From contig JAYZEN010000007.1 in assembly GCA_036337295.1 (NCBI GenBank), positions 868,001 through 932,000 of the forward strand: a stretch of DNA of 64,000 nt. The letters run 5' to 3'. Shown here piece after piece: positions 7,872 to 16,710 of this stretch; positions within the stretch are counted from its first letter, which is position 1; each line of letters begins with the position of its first letter. The notes below the pieces were generated by a model. The model did not search any database. It was given only the letters and a program-made list of their open reading frames with translations, and had not been told where the DNA came from. The position numbers and the translations under genes are program-made. This stretch comes from Ketobacter sp036337295 (GTDB lineage: Bacteria > Pseudomonadota > Gammaproteobacteria > Pseudomonadales > Ketobacteraceae).

Positions 7872-9295
7872 GCACTGACTCCTTGTTGTTGGTGTTGCTC
7901 CACTCGGGCGCCGCAATCGCTCAGGATATGCTGTGCAGCCCGTTGGGAGAGCGCCATGATGGTGAGCGACGGGTTGATGCCCGGTGCATTGGGAAATATG
8001 GAAGAATCAGCGATATACATATTCGGCAGCCCATGCACCTGAAAGTGCTCATTGACCACTGAGTCCGCCGCATTCTGTCCAATGCTGCAGCCGCCCATCA
8101 GATGAAGGCCAATCTGCAGGGGAGAGGTGACCACCTCTTTGGCCCCCAGCGTCTGGAACAGATCGACCACCACCTGGTTGCCATGGTCGGCGGTTTGGCG
8201 ATCCACATCGGCTAAGGGTTTGTCGATATCGAGCCGGTCACGGCCGGTGAGGCGAAGAGTACCGGCTCCCTGGTCGCGCACGGCAACTTCAATACAGGCC
8301 ATGTTGCGGTATTGGCGCATAAAACGTTGATGGTCGAGCCCGTAGCCGGGTTTCAACAGGCCGATGGCGATGGGGCCGGCGAAGACATTTTCCAGTTTGA
8401 AACCCGCGGCCCGAAAACGGGGCTCATCGGATTTTACGGTCTGGAAGGCGCCTTTGTGGGAGTCCACCCGGTCGTGGAACAGGGCTACGGTCATCCATTG
8501 CGGGTGACAGTAAAATCCGTGGCCCAATGCCGGGAGTCGATCCTGCAAGCGTGATCTCAGCAACAATTCAGTCGTGCCGAGAGCGCCACTGGCCAGAACC
8601 ACTTTGCGGGCGTACAGGGTTATCGGCTGGCCCCGTTGGTATCCGGACACAGTGACAAAAGAGGGCCCGTGAACCACCTCCCGTACCGTACACTCGGACT
8701 CAATCCGCAGGCCATTGCTCTCGGCCTTGGGCAGAAAGGTTTCCAGCATGCTTTGTTTGGACGCGCGTGGACAACCGCCCAGGCAGGTCATGCAGTCATT
8801 GCCTGAGCCGCAATCCCGTTGCCCGCGCCGCAGGGGGGCCCAGCCGTAGCCTTTGGACTCAAACCCTTTCACATACAGCTCGGCGTTGGTATTCCAGTCC
8901 GATGGCGCCATGTGGTGCAGTGCCAGATGGGATTCCACAGTGTCATAGTGCAATGCCATCTGATCGCTGGAAAAGAAATCCATACGGGTACGGTGGCGCC
9001 AACTGTCGAGGGCGATATCGTCGAAACGATCCAGCAGACACTGGTTGATGATGGTGCCGCCGCCCACCACTTTGCCGCGAATAAACAGCGTTGAGGCATC
9101 GCGGCTGGCATCCATGCCCCCGTTCCACATCAGCTGGGCATTGGCGTCCAGTTCGTTGTCCGGGAAGGTCGCAGCGGAAAAACGCCGCCCGGCTTCCAGC
9201 ATCAGCACGTCGGCACCGGCTTGAGTCAGTTCGTGTGCGATCACCGAGCCCGATGCGCCGGAGCCCACGATGATTACGTCATGAAGGTGTTTCAT
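7868..9295 (-). CDS. GMC-family FAD-dependent alcohol oxidoreductase
   Basis: A 475-residue flavoprotein. The N-terminal FAD loop GSGASGSVIAHEL is at about 11-23, followed by the GGGTIINQ segment. The C-terminal GMC domain has the FAD-contacting stretch SSIFPNAPGINP. A cysteine-rich segment (CGSGNDCMTCLGGCP, about residues 162-176) is typical of the cytochrome-linked choline/alcohol dehydrogenase-like branch, not fungal oxidases. It probably oxidises a primary or secondary alcohol. The downstream small protein overlaps it, and an aldehyde dehydrogenase follows. Substrate unknown. Confidence 0.88.
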   Translation of the reverse strand: MKHLHDVIIVGSGASGSVIAHELTQAGADVLMLEAGRRFSAATFPDNELDANAQLMWNGGMDASRDASTLFIRGKVVGGGTIINQCLLDRFDDIALDSWRHRTRMDFFSSDQMALHYDTVESHLALHHMAPSDWNTNAELYVKGFESKGYGWAPLRRGQRDCGSGNDCMTCLGGCPRASKQSMLETFLPKAESNGLRIESECTVREVVHGPSFVTVSGYQRGQPITLYARKVVLASGALGTTELLLRSRLQDRLPALGHGFYCHPQWMTVALFHDRVDSHKGAFQTVKSDEPRFRAAGFKLENVFAGPIAIGLLKPGYGLDHQRFMRQYRNMACIEVAVRDQGAGTLRLTGRDRLDIDKPLADVDRQTADHGNQVVVDLFQTLGAKEVVTSPLQIGLHLMGGCSIGQNAADSVVNEHFQVHGLPNMYIADSSIFPNAPGINPSLTIMALSQRAAQHILSDCGARVEQHQQQGVSA

Positions 9296-9316
9296 GGGAA
9301 AGTCCTTTTAGCCAGG

Positions 9317-10507
9317 TTACATGAACACCCAGCCATTACCTCGATAAGTGGTGACTTTGTCTTCGATGGTGCCGTTCCGAATCAGGTACAGGTGATTGAA
9401 ATGCTCACACAGCTCGCCGGCTTTGGCATGGCGGAAAAACACCGGATCGCCGGGCTCAAGTGCTTGCTTGCATTGCTGGGTGTGCAACGGCGTCTGTACT
9501 TCACCGGTTCCTTCGTTGGGGTCCAGTTTTAAACCGGCAGGCAAATAGGGCTGTGGCATTTTAATGCGCTCGGCGTTTCCAGAGGCCACGTAGCCACCGC
9601 CGTTACAGGTGACAATATCATCGGATGGCTTGCGGGCCACGCTGGTAACAAATCCGGCCGCCGGTTCCAGTTTGAAGTTGCGGTAATAATCGAACAGGTG
9701 CGAACAGTAAAACCCGCTGCCCACGGTGACCTCGTTGACCAATGGCTCCTGAATCGTGGATTCAATACTGCCGGTACCACCACCATTGATCAGGGTGAGC
9801 TGCGCGCCCTCATGAAGCAACGCCAGAATGGTTTCCGTGCGGCGGTCATTGATGATGGGCAGCGACTTTTTCTTCAGGTATCGCACGACGATATTTTGCA
9901 AGGCCTTGCCTGGCACCTGGTCGCCCAAGCCGGCAATCTGGGCCTCGTAGCCCATCAGTCCACACAGGTTGATGTGTTGAAACCCCTTGATCCGGCGATA
10001 GAATTCCACCGCTTGCCGGGGTGTTTTGATATTCGATCGATGCACTCCAAAGTGTACACCGGGGAAAGGCACCGACATATCCAGATCAAGACACAGGTTG
10101 GCTTTGATGTTCAGCTCTGCGGCCAGCCCGTCCAGCAGTGCCACATGCTCGACCCGGTCCACCATGAAATACAGTTTTGCCGGTTTGGTTGAGGCCTGCA
10201 GTGCCGCCATCAGGCTGTCGCGACACAGGCTGGGGTAGGCAATCAACAGGTCGTCGAAACCCTCGCCCACCAGTAATGCGGCTTCTTGCGGGTGGTAACA
10301 CATGATGCCGTTAAACTGCTGGCTGGCGTTCAGTAAGTAACGCAGCAGATGAACACAGCGCACCGACTTGGATGCGATGCGAATGGAGCGGTGGTTGGCC
10401 CGGTCCAAGTTGGTTTGGATGTTGTTGTCGAACTTGTCCATGTCCACCCAGGCAGCAGGCGTGGTGATGCCATCAAATATCGTGGAATACTGCTGATATA
10501 AATTCAT
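9317..10507 (-). CDS. PLP-dependent amino-acid deaminase/aldolase (alanine racemase-like fold)
   Basis: A 396-residue fold-type III PLP enzyme. An alanine-racemase-type N-terminal barrel carries the Schiff-base lysine near the start (Lys47 in RIASKSVR). The C-terminal D-serine-dehydratase-like domain has FRHAKAGELCEHF, where His and Cys may bind metal. Relatives cleave or dehydrate D-threonine, D-serine or 3-hydroxy-aspartate type substrates. It lies 21 bases upstream of the GMC oxidoreductase gene on the same strand, so a shared pathway on a beta-hydroxy amino acid or related amino alcohol is possible. That link is inference. Confidence 0.78.
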   Translation of the reverse strand: MNLYQQYSTIFDGITTPAAWVDMDKFDNNIQTNLDRANHRSIRIASKSVRCVHLLRYLLNASQQFNGIMCYHPQEAALLVGEGFDDLLIAYPSLCRDSLMAALQASTKPAKLYFMVDRVEHVALLDGLAAELNIKANLCLDLDMSVPFPGVHFGVHRSNIKTPRQAVEFYRRIKGFQHINLCGLMGYEAQIAGLGDQVPGKALQNIVVRYLKKKSLPIINDRRTETILALLHEGAQLTLINGGGTGSIESTIQEPLVNEVTVGSGFYCSHLFDYYRNFKLEPAAGFVTSVARKPSDDIVTCNGGGYVASGNAERIKMPQPYLPAGLKLDPNEGTGEVQTPLHTQQCKQALEPGDPVFFRHAKAGELCEHFNHLYLIRNGTIEDKVTTYRGNGWVFM

Positions 10508-10594
10508 GACACGTTTTTTGTTTTGGTTTTATTTGGAACCATCGTACCATAACGCCTGGCAGAGGAAAGTAGTTATTTGTAAAGCCATCCCCTG

Positions 10595-11482
10595 TTACTC
10601 TGACTTTGCTGCCGTGGATCGCTCTGTTGCGGGCTTGGCCATGATGGCCAGAACACCTCCCAGAATGATCAGGACCATGCCCCACAGGCTCTTGGCATCA
10701 GGTACATGATCCCAGAGCAACCAGCCCAGTAATCCGGCGAACACCACCCCAAAGTAGGTGAGGGGAGCAATGCTGTTGGCCGGTGCATGGGCGTAGGCAT
10801 GATTGTATAGCTTCATGGTGATGAAAATAGAAAAGCCTACAAACAGGAGAGCAGGCCAGGCAAGCAGGGGAATGGCAGTTAAGTTGAGCAGCGCCAAGGG
10901 TGTGCTCAGTAGCAGGGAAATCAGAAAATAATAGAACAGGATTCGGTTCGACGGCTCGCTTTGAGCCAGCTCCCGGGTATAAATCATGGATACCGCCAGA
11001 GTGATGCCGGAGAGAAAGCCTATGCCGTGCCAGAGGCTGAAATTGGCCCCTTCGGGCTTGAGAATAAACAGTACACCGGCAAACCCCAGGCCGATGCCCA
11101 CCATTCCCAGCAGGCTGATGCGATTGCGGAACAGCAGATAGGCAAAGAACGGTACGCAGATCGGCGCAGTGTTGCGCAACAGGGATGCATCCACCAGGGG
11201 AATGTTGCCGATGGCCAGATAGTACGTGTAAAAGCAGGCCCAGCCGGCCACACCACGAATCAGGTGGTGGCGGGGAACCTGGGTGGCCAACCCCGGCAGG
11301 CCCACCTTTGCAACCCAGGGGGTCAGGGTGAAGAGGCAGATCAGGTATTGTATGCAGACCACCACACTGGCATCCATCATGCCGGTGAGGTACTTGGTGG
11401 CGGCGGCCACCAGGCTTGCCACCAGGGAGGTCAGGATGGCATACAGGCTGGCAATGCGTAAGTTGGTTTGACGCCCGGGCAC
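10595..11482 (-). CDS. EamA/DMT-family transporter
   Basis: A 295-residue inner-membrane transporter with about ten hydrophobic helices in two EamA repeats, as in RhaT/YdcZ-type metabolite exporters. GTG at 11482 is preceded by AAGGATTATT. It is 87 bases upstream of the PLP enzyme gene on the same strand, so it may belong to the same transcription unit and export or import its substrate. A basic, serine-rich tail follows the last helix. Confidence 0.85.
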   Translation of the reverse strand: MPGRQTNLRIASLYAILTSLVASLVAAATKYLTGMMDASVVVCIQYLICLFTLTPWVAKVGLPGLATQVPRHHLIRGVAGWACFYTYYLAIGNIPLVDASLLRNTAPICVPFFAYLLFRNRISLLGMVGIGLGFAGVLFILKPEGANFSLWHGIGFLSGITLAVSMIYTRELAQSEPSNRILFYYFLISLLLSTPLALLNLTAIPLLAWPALLFVGFSIFITMKLYNHAYAHAPANSIAPLTYFGVVFAGLLGWLLWDHVPDAKSLWGMVLIILGGVLAIMAKPATERSTAAKSE

Positions 11483-11554
11483 AATAATCCTTATATGACG
11501 GCTCTAAATGTTTGCTATTATTGCAAAAAATAGCCTCTGGATGAGCCGTGTTCG

Positions 11555-12283
11555 GTGCAAAATATCGTACTTTTTGATTTAAGTTACGCAGACTTCCTCG
11601 CCTTTCTGTGGTTTTTGCTGTGTTGGGTGGGTTATGCCCAATACGCCCAGTGGAAAGCCCTCACCAAGAAATGCCTGGCCAGCGTATTGCACCAGCAGAG
11701 GTGTCGCTGGATGCTGGAAATGCTGGGGCGGGAGAATCGGGTGATGGATGCTTCCCTGATTGCCAACCTGGAACGCAATGTGTCATTTTTTGCTTCCTCC
11801 ACCCTGTTGATCCTGGCCGGTATCCTGACGGTGTTGGGCGCCACCGACCGGGTGATCTCGCTGGCGGAGGAATTGCCCTTTGCCGTCAAAGCCACGAAAG
11901 TGGCCTGGGAGCTTAAACTGTTCCTGCTGATGGCGATCTTTGTTTATGCGTTTTTCAAGTTCAGCTGGGCGTTACGTCAATACGGCTTTGCCTCGGTGGT
12001 GATCGGAACCGCACCATCACCAGCGGCGGTTGATGGCAGTGCGCGTGCCGAGTTTTCCCAAGGTGCCGGCAGTGTTATCTCCCGTGCGGCCCACGCTTTT
12101 AACCTGGGCTTGCGCAGTTACTATTTCGGCCTGGCTTTTCTGCTATGGTTTGTAAATCCCTGGATATTTATGGCGACGTCCGCTTGGGTGGTGGCCGTAC
12201 TCTATCGACGGGAGTTCCACTCCAAGGCGCTTCGGGCGCTGATACGAACCAACAAGGCGATTATCCGTGGAGACGTTCAGTGA
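11555..12283 (+). CDS. DUF599 membrane protein
   Basis: A 242-residue integral membrane protein of the DUF599 family, with an N-terminal helix (about 10-27), a helix near 70-90 and two to three more helices to the C-terminus. No function is known for the family. Start GTG 11555 has only a weak ribosome site. Its TGA overlaps the GTG start of the downstream thioesterase by four bases, so the two are translationally coupled. Confidence 0.8.
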   Translation: MQNIVLFDLSYADFLAFLWFLLCWVGYAQYAQWKALTKKCLASVLHQQRCRWMLEMLGRENRVMDASLIANLERNVSFFASSTLLILAGILTVLGATDRVISLAEELPFAVKATKVAWELKLFLLMAIFVYAFFKFSWALRQYGFASVVIGTAPSPAAVDGSARAEFSQGAGSVISRAAHAFNLGLRSYYFGLAFLLWFVNPWIFMATSAWVVAVLYRREFHSKALRALIRTNKAIIRGDVQ

Positions 12284-12774
12284 GTGACGACAAAAAAACA
12301 AAATGGCCCTTCACTTTAGAGGAAGGTTTGAAAATGTTCCTGCACGGTGTGCGGCACAGTATGGAGCTGGGCATGGCCCTGGAGGAAATCACCGCGGAGG
12401 GACTGGTGGTGCGTTTGCCGTACTCCGACAAAATCATCGGTAACCCTGACACCGGCGTGATCCACGGTGGTGCCATCACCAGCCTGATGGATCAGGCCTG
12501 CGGCTTGGCGGTGGCCCAGGCCATGGCGCCGGATTTCGATATCACCCCCACCATTGATCTGCGCATTGATTACATGCGGCCGGCGGAGCCAGGCAAAGAC
12601 GTGTTGGCCTATGTGGAGTGTTACCGCAAAACCCGCAGTGTGGTGTTCACCCGGGGCGTGGCGTATCAGGATAACCGGGATGAGCCCATCGCCCATTGTG
12701 TGGCCAACTACATGCGGATGGGGTTAAGCAAGATACCCTGGTCGCCGAGAAAGACCACGGAGGAAGGGCAATGA
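12280..12774 (+). CDS. PaaI-family hotdog thioesterase
   Basis: A 164-residue acyl-CoA thioesterase of the PaaI/hotdog fold. The core motif VIHGGAITSLMDQACG contains the HGG turn and the acidic residue used in catalysis by PaaI and 4-hydroxybenzoyl-CoA thioesterases. GTG 12280 is chosen because GGAGA sits six bases upstream and it overlaps the previous stop (GTGA). It is the first of two adjacent hotdog genes, joined by an ATGA overlap. Confidence 0.85.
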   Translation: MSDDKKTKWPFTLEEGLKMFLHGVRHSMELGMALEEITAEGLVVRLPYSDKIIGNPDTGVIHGGAITSLMDQACGLAVAQAMAPDFDITPTIDLRIDYMRPAEPGKDVLAYVECYRKTRSVVFTRGVAYQDNRDEPIAHCVANYMRMGLSKIPWSPRKTTEEGQ

Positions 12775-13202
12775 GCATCAAAGAAATCGTTCACCAATGC
12801 CGTGAAACCAACGACTACGCCCGTCTGGTGGAAGCCATTCCCTATGCCCAGACCATCGGTATGGGCTGCATGAAAGCCGGAGAGGAGGTGATTTTCACCT
12901 TGCCAGCCATCAAGTCGAATATCGGTAATCCCACTTTGCCCGCTATCCATGGTGGGGTGTTGGGTGGCTTTATCGAGCAGTCGGCGCAATTGCACCTGTT
13001 GATGCTGATGGAAACCCCCACGTACCCGAAGGTGGTGGATCTTTCCATTGATTACCTGAGTGCCGGCCTGTTCCGCGATACCTTTGCCGAGTGTCATGTA
13101 CTGCGCATGGGGCGGCGTATTGCCAATGTAGCAGTGACGTTGTGGCAGGCCAAGAAGGATGAGCCCATCGCCACCGCACGGGCCCACTTGCTACTGTCCT
13201 GA
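12771..13202 (+). CDS. Second PaaI-family hotdog thioesterase
   Basis: A 143-residue hotdog protein with PAIHGGVLGGFIEQSAQL as the core motif, equivalent to the HGG-helix of its upstream neighbour. The ATG overlaps the neighbour's TGA (ATGA). The two proteins share fold but differ strongly in sequence, so they are not a recent duplication. They may form a heteromer or act on different acyl chain lengths. Confidence 0.85.
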   Translation: MSIKEIVHQCRETNDYARLVEAIPYAQTIGMGCMKAGEEVIFTLPAIKSNIGNPTLPAIHGGVLGGFIEQSAQLHLLMLMETPTYPKVVDLSIDYLSAGLFRDTFAECHVLRMGRRIANVAVTLWQAKKDEPIATARAHLLLS

Positions 13203-13313
13203 GCTTTGGTTAATGTAAGCATTGTTCTAAAAATGCTCAATCATAATTGAGGTGGCCTCGAGCCACCCACTGTAAGATACTGAATATTATAAGGGAATCA
13301 CAGGAAGGCTCGT

Positions 13314-14606
13314 ATGGAGACTTTTCTTTTTATCGCCGCATTGCTGGTATTTTCCGGGGTCACATTGAATTGCTTACGATTGGCTTATGGCCGATCACTT
13401 CCCTGGGGTGTGGCCTGTACGCTCATGCCCCTCACCTGGATACCGTTTTACAACCTGGAGTGGGACCGGGCCCGTGTCCAGGGGGTACTGCATACTCTGT
13501 CTTTGATCTCGTTGTTGTTTTTTGGTGTGCTTTACATGCGGGCCAATCCGTTCCTGTTTGATGACGGTACGCTGGCTGCCGTGCGGGACAAGGTGGCGCC
13601 GGCGTTTGCACAGGCGCCATTGTCGTTGGCTGCGCCGCGGTTTGCCTCAGACTATGAGATTGCTGCCCATGGCTTCCAGGAAGGCGCCAACCAGGCTCGC
13701 TACCTGGGGCGTAAATACCAGTTTGAGCAGGTGGTGTTCGCCGACGGTATCCTGCGCTTCAAGCAGCTGGATGCTCCTGAGCCGGTGGAGATTACGATCG
13801 ACCTGCAAGGTTTTGAAGTGGGTGAAAGCGGCAGCCTGATGCTGGACCTGACCCCGGCCTCTGTTGGATTTCCCCTGGTGCATGTCATGCAATACCGACC
13901 CGAGACCGCGCTCCCCAACGTGGATTCCTATGAGAAAGGGTTTTGGCTTGAACTGATTCTGGAGCGGGTGACGGAAGATCGCTACCAGGGGCGGGTACAA
14001 CTCAAGTTCCCGGATGGGCGCAAGGGCTATCTGGCTGGCAACTTCAACGCCTCTACCCGGGACCTGGTGCGCGAGTTTGGTGAGGTGGTGCGCTCCTACG
14101 ATTCCAATGACACCATTGAGTATGTGGCAGAACAGTATTTGGTGAATAACCTCGGTTCCTCGCTGTTGAATATTGTGGACTACCACAACACCTTCTTTCA
14201 GACCAATCTGGAAGATTCCACCGCTCACACGAATGTGACCGTGGCCATGGTGGACGGCAGTATCCATGACATCGATATCAGTCTGTTCAAGAACGACAAT
14301 GAATGGGTGGTGGAGCGTACCCCGGTGCGGGAGCTGGTGGGTGCGTTGCAAACCATCCGCCAGTCCCCCCCTGCAGCGATCAGCCGCCAGCCGGTGCTGC
14401 AGCAACTGGAGACCTATGGGCCTGATGATCTTGAGGGGCTGGTTGGGCGCAAAGTGAGTTTGCAGACCTTTGACGGCAAGACCCGTGAAGGCACGGTGGA
14501 CGCGGTGGATCGCTACAATGTCTCGCTGGTAACGCTGCTGGGTGGCGGAGAAGTCGCGCTGATTGTGAAGCGGCGAGAGGTGAAAGAGGTCCGCCTGCAG
14601 GACTGA
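13314..14606 (+). CDS. Membrane protein with large extramembrane region and C-terminal LSm-like domain
   Basis: A 430-residue protein I do not recognise as a named family. Three hydrophobic helices lie at about 2-22, 30-46 and 58-76. A polar region of about 300 residues follows. The last 55 residues (from about 374, GRKVSLQTFDGKTREGTV) have the strand pattern of an LSm/SH3-like small barrel, with a DGK turn and a closing valine-rich strand. It is a single gene with a ribosome site AGGAAG. Function unknown; the C-terminal barrel could bind nucleic acid or simply mediate assembly. Confidence 0.7.
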   Translation: METFLFIAALLVFSGVTLNCLRLAYGRSLPWGVACTLMPLTWIPFYNLEWDRARVQGVLHTLSLISLLFFGVLYMRANPFLFDDGTLAAVRDKVAPAFAQAPLSLAAPRFASDYEIAAHGFQEGANQARYLGRKYQFEQVVFADGILRFKQLDAPEPVEITIDLQGFEVGESGSLMLDLTPASVGFPLVHVMQYRPETALPNVDSYEKGFWLELILERVTEDRYQGRVQLKFPDGRKGYLAGNFNASTRDLVREFGEVVRSYDSNDTIEYVAEQYLVNNLGSSLLNIVDYHNTFFQTNLEDSTAHTNVTVAMVDGSIHDIDISLFKNDNEWVVERTPVRELVGALQTIRQSPPAAISRQPVLQQLETYGPDDLEGLVGRKVSLQTFDGKTREGTVDAVDRYNVSLVTLLGGGEVALIVKRREVKEVRLQD

Positions 14607-14621
14607 TCTGCTGGCCTGGCG

Positions 14622-15317
14622 TTACCCCACAAGAATCACGGTCAGGGTGCGTGGGCCGTGGGCTCCCAGTTGAATGGTCTGCTCAATGTCCGCTGTTCTT
14701 GAAGGGCCGCTGATCAAATGGATGGCCCAATGTCGAGCGGGTTGCTTCTGGGCTAGTTGCTTCTGGGCCAGTTGCTTCTGGGGCAGCTGCTTCTGGGTCA
14801 ATAGGCGCCAGGCATCTGCCTTCCCCCTGACAATACAGTCTTTGTCCAGCAGGACAACGTGGTGCTCCGCCAGGAAATTCCAGCTGCCGGGCTGCTCTGC
14901 TGTCGCCAGGCAGAGCAGGGTGCCGGTATCCTGGATTCCACAAAACGCTCTGGTTATCGCTACCGAGCCCACCGGTTTTGGGTTCGCAGAGGGGCTGCGC
15001 CATGGAGTATGAGTGTGCCTGCCTGCGCCGGACTCCAGCAATGCAGGGGCAATGGTCGGTGGTTGCCGCCATTCGTTTTCCTCGCTGAGGGTTTTCACCG
15101 TTTGCAACGCGTCCTGTTCCGAGGCTGCGAACGCCACCAGGGCGCCGTTACGGGAGGCCGCCGCAGCAAACTCATCCGCAGATTGATATTGAATGGACAG
15201 GCTCTTTTGGCTCGTCTGTCTACTGTTGCGCATGGTGGACGGGTCACGTGCCCGGGCACGCAGCTTCGCCAGAATCTGGTAGCGTGCGTGGCTGTCGCTT
15301 ACCTTATTGCGGTCCAT
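14622..15317 (-). CDS. lutC: LutC-type lactate utilization protein
   Basis: About 231 residues of the LutC/YkgG (LUD domain) family, third component of the LutABC L-lactate-oxidising complex. It follows lutB with a short overlap. Three starts are possible (ATG 15329, ATG 15317, GTG 15302); I chose 15317. The C-terminal half holds an unusual run of QKQLA-type repeats encoded by four 15-base tandem units (14746-14805), inside the LUD domain. The closing residues (GAHGPRTLTVILVG) match the usual family C-terminus. Confidence 0.83.
   Translation of the reverse strand: MDRNKVSDSHARYQILAKLRARARDPSTMRNSRQTSQKSLSIQYQSADEFAAAASRNGALVAFAASEQDALQTVKTLSEENEWRQPPTIAPALLESGAGRHTHTPWRSPSANPKPVGSVAITRAFCGIQDTGTLLCLATAEQPGSWNFLAEHHVVLLDKDCIVRGKADAWRLLTQKQLPQKQLAQKQLAQKQPARHWAIHLISGPSRTADIEQTIQLGAHGPRTLTVILVG
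14746..14805. repeat. Four 15-base tandem repeats inside lutC
   Basis: Units at 14746-14760, 14761-14775, 14776-14790 and 14791-14805 begin with TTCTGGG. The first three differ by only one to three bases and the last is more diverged. On the coding strand they specify QKQ(L/P)(A/P) repeats in frame, so copy-number change would not shift the reading frame. Confidence 0.85.
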
Positions 15318-16710
15318 TTTGCGCGCCATTTTTCGGTCCATTGCGCCATTGCTCCAGGAAGGTGGTGTCGCCGCTGGGTCTGATGGGAGTGCGTTGTTTG
15401 GGCCAGGCACGTTGTGGCACCCAGCGCAACACGGCCCGGGACAGTCGCAGGCTCCAGGCAAAAGCGCGCGGGTGCCTGGACAGCCAACTGTATAGCCCAA
15501 GTCCCCAGCGCCATCTGCGCGGCTCCCGCGTTTGTTCATATTGTTGCGCCCGCAGCTGACGCAACAGATCGGGCAGGGGAATGCCCATGGGGCAGACTTC
15601 CTCGCAGCGGCCACAAAAGGTGGAGGCATTGGGCAGTGGCAGCGCTGTTTCGAGGCCTTGTAACAGCGGCGTCAGCACCGACCCCATGGGGCCCGGATAC
15701 ACCCAGCCATAGGCGTGACCGCCAACATTGGTGTACACCGGGCAATGATTCAGGCAGGCGCCGCATTTGATGCAGTTGAGCATGGGCTCAAAGGGAGAGC
15801 CGAGCATCTCACTACGCCCATTATCCAGCAGGATTACATGGAACTGATCCGGGCCGTCCGGATCCTGTGCCTGCCTGGGGCCGCTGTAGAATGATGTGTA
15901 GGCACTCATGTGCTGACCGGTGGCGCTGCGGGCCAGTACCTCGAGAATCAGCGACGCATCCTCCATCGACGCCACCACTTTTTCGATGCTGGTAACCACA
16001 ATGTGCACCCGCGGAAGTGTAGCGCTCAGGTCTCCGTTGCCCTCATTGGTGACCAGGGCGATGGAGCCGTTTTCTGCCACCAGCACGTTGGCACCGGTGA
16101 TGCCGATGTCCGCCGTGAGAAAGGCTTCTCGCAACACGGTGCGGGCTTCCCCCACCAGATCCGATATCGCGTCCAGGCCCCGTTCGCCCAGGGCATGGTA
16201 TTGGCGGAAGAGCTCGGCTACCTGCTGGCGGGTCTTATGGATTGCGGGGGCGATAATATGACTGGGGGGCTCTTTGGCCAGTTGGATGATGTATTCCCCC
16301 AGATCGCTCTCCACCACATCGAATCCCGCGGATTCCAATGCGGCATTGAGATCGCATTCCTCCCCGATCATGGACTTACCCTTGATGATGCGGCGGGCGT
16401 TGGCGTTGCGGGCGATTGCCATGACGGTGGCGTTCAACTCCTGCGGGGATTGTGCCCAGTGGACTTCACCACCATTGCGAACCAGGTTTTGCTCAAACTG
16501 TTCCAGCAACGGTGCCAGGTTGGCCAGGGCCTGTCGCTTTGCTGCCTGGGCGTTGGCTTTCAGCCGCTCAAAGTCATCCACCATGGCGATGGCCTGGGCC
16601 CGCTTTTTCACGAACCCGCTTTGCGCGTGACCGAGCGCACTTTGCAGTGCCGGGTCATCCAGGGCTTGGCGGGATTGGGCGGCAAAGCCATTGGCGCCAT
16701 TGTTGTTCAA
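15304..16710 (-). CDS. lutB: LutB-type iron-sulfur lactate utilization protein
   Basis: A 468-residue LutB homologue. An N-terminal LUD domain is followed by a ferredoxin-like segment with CIKCGACLNHCP and CGRCEEVCP, which should hold two 4Fe-4S clusters, and a C-terminal LutB region. TTG 16710 is chosen because it overlaps the lutA stop (TTGA) and has AGGGGAG eight bases upstream; the resulting length matches the family. A longer upstream reading would overlap lutA by 300 bases and has no homology. Confidence 0.88.
   Translation of the reverse strand: MNNNGANGFAAQSRQALDDPALQSALGHAQSGFVKKRAQAIAMVDDFERLKANAQAAKRQALANLAPLLEQFEQNLVRNGGEVHWAQSPQELNATVMAIARNANARRIIKGKSMIGEECDLNAALESAGFDVVESDLGEYIIQLAKEPPSHIIAPAIHKTRQQVAELFRQYHALGERGLDAISDLVGEARTVLREAFLTADIGITGANVLVAENGSIALVTNEGNGDLSATLPRVHIVVTSIEKVVASMEDASLILEVLARSATGQHMSAYTSFYSGPRQAQDPDGPDQFHVILLDNGRSEMLGSPFEPMLNCIKCGACLNHCPVYTNVGGHAYGWVYPGPMGSVLTPLLQGLETALPLPNASTFCGRCEEVCPMGIPLPDLLRQLRAQQYEQTREPRRWRWGLGLYSWLSRHPRAFAWSLRLSRAVLRWVPQRAWPKQRTPIRPSGDTTFLEQWRNGPKNGAQNGPQ

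Noticed and set aside
13203..13313. Hairpins after the second thioesterase (AGCATT/AATGCT and GGTGGC/GCCACC)
   Set aside because: Short stems without a following T-run; not convincing terminators.
15330..15629. 100-residue N-terminal extension of LutC
   Set aside because: It overlaps lutB in another frame and has no LUD-family similarity.
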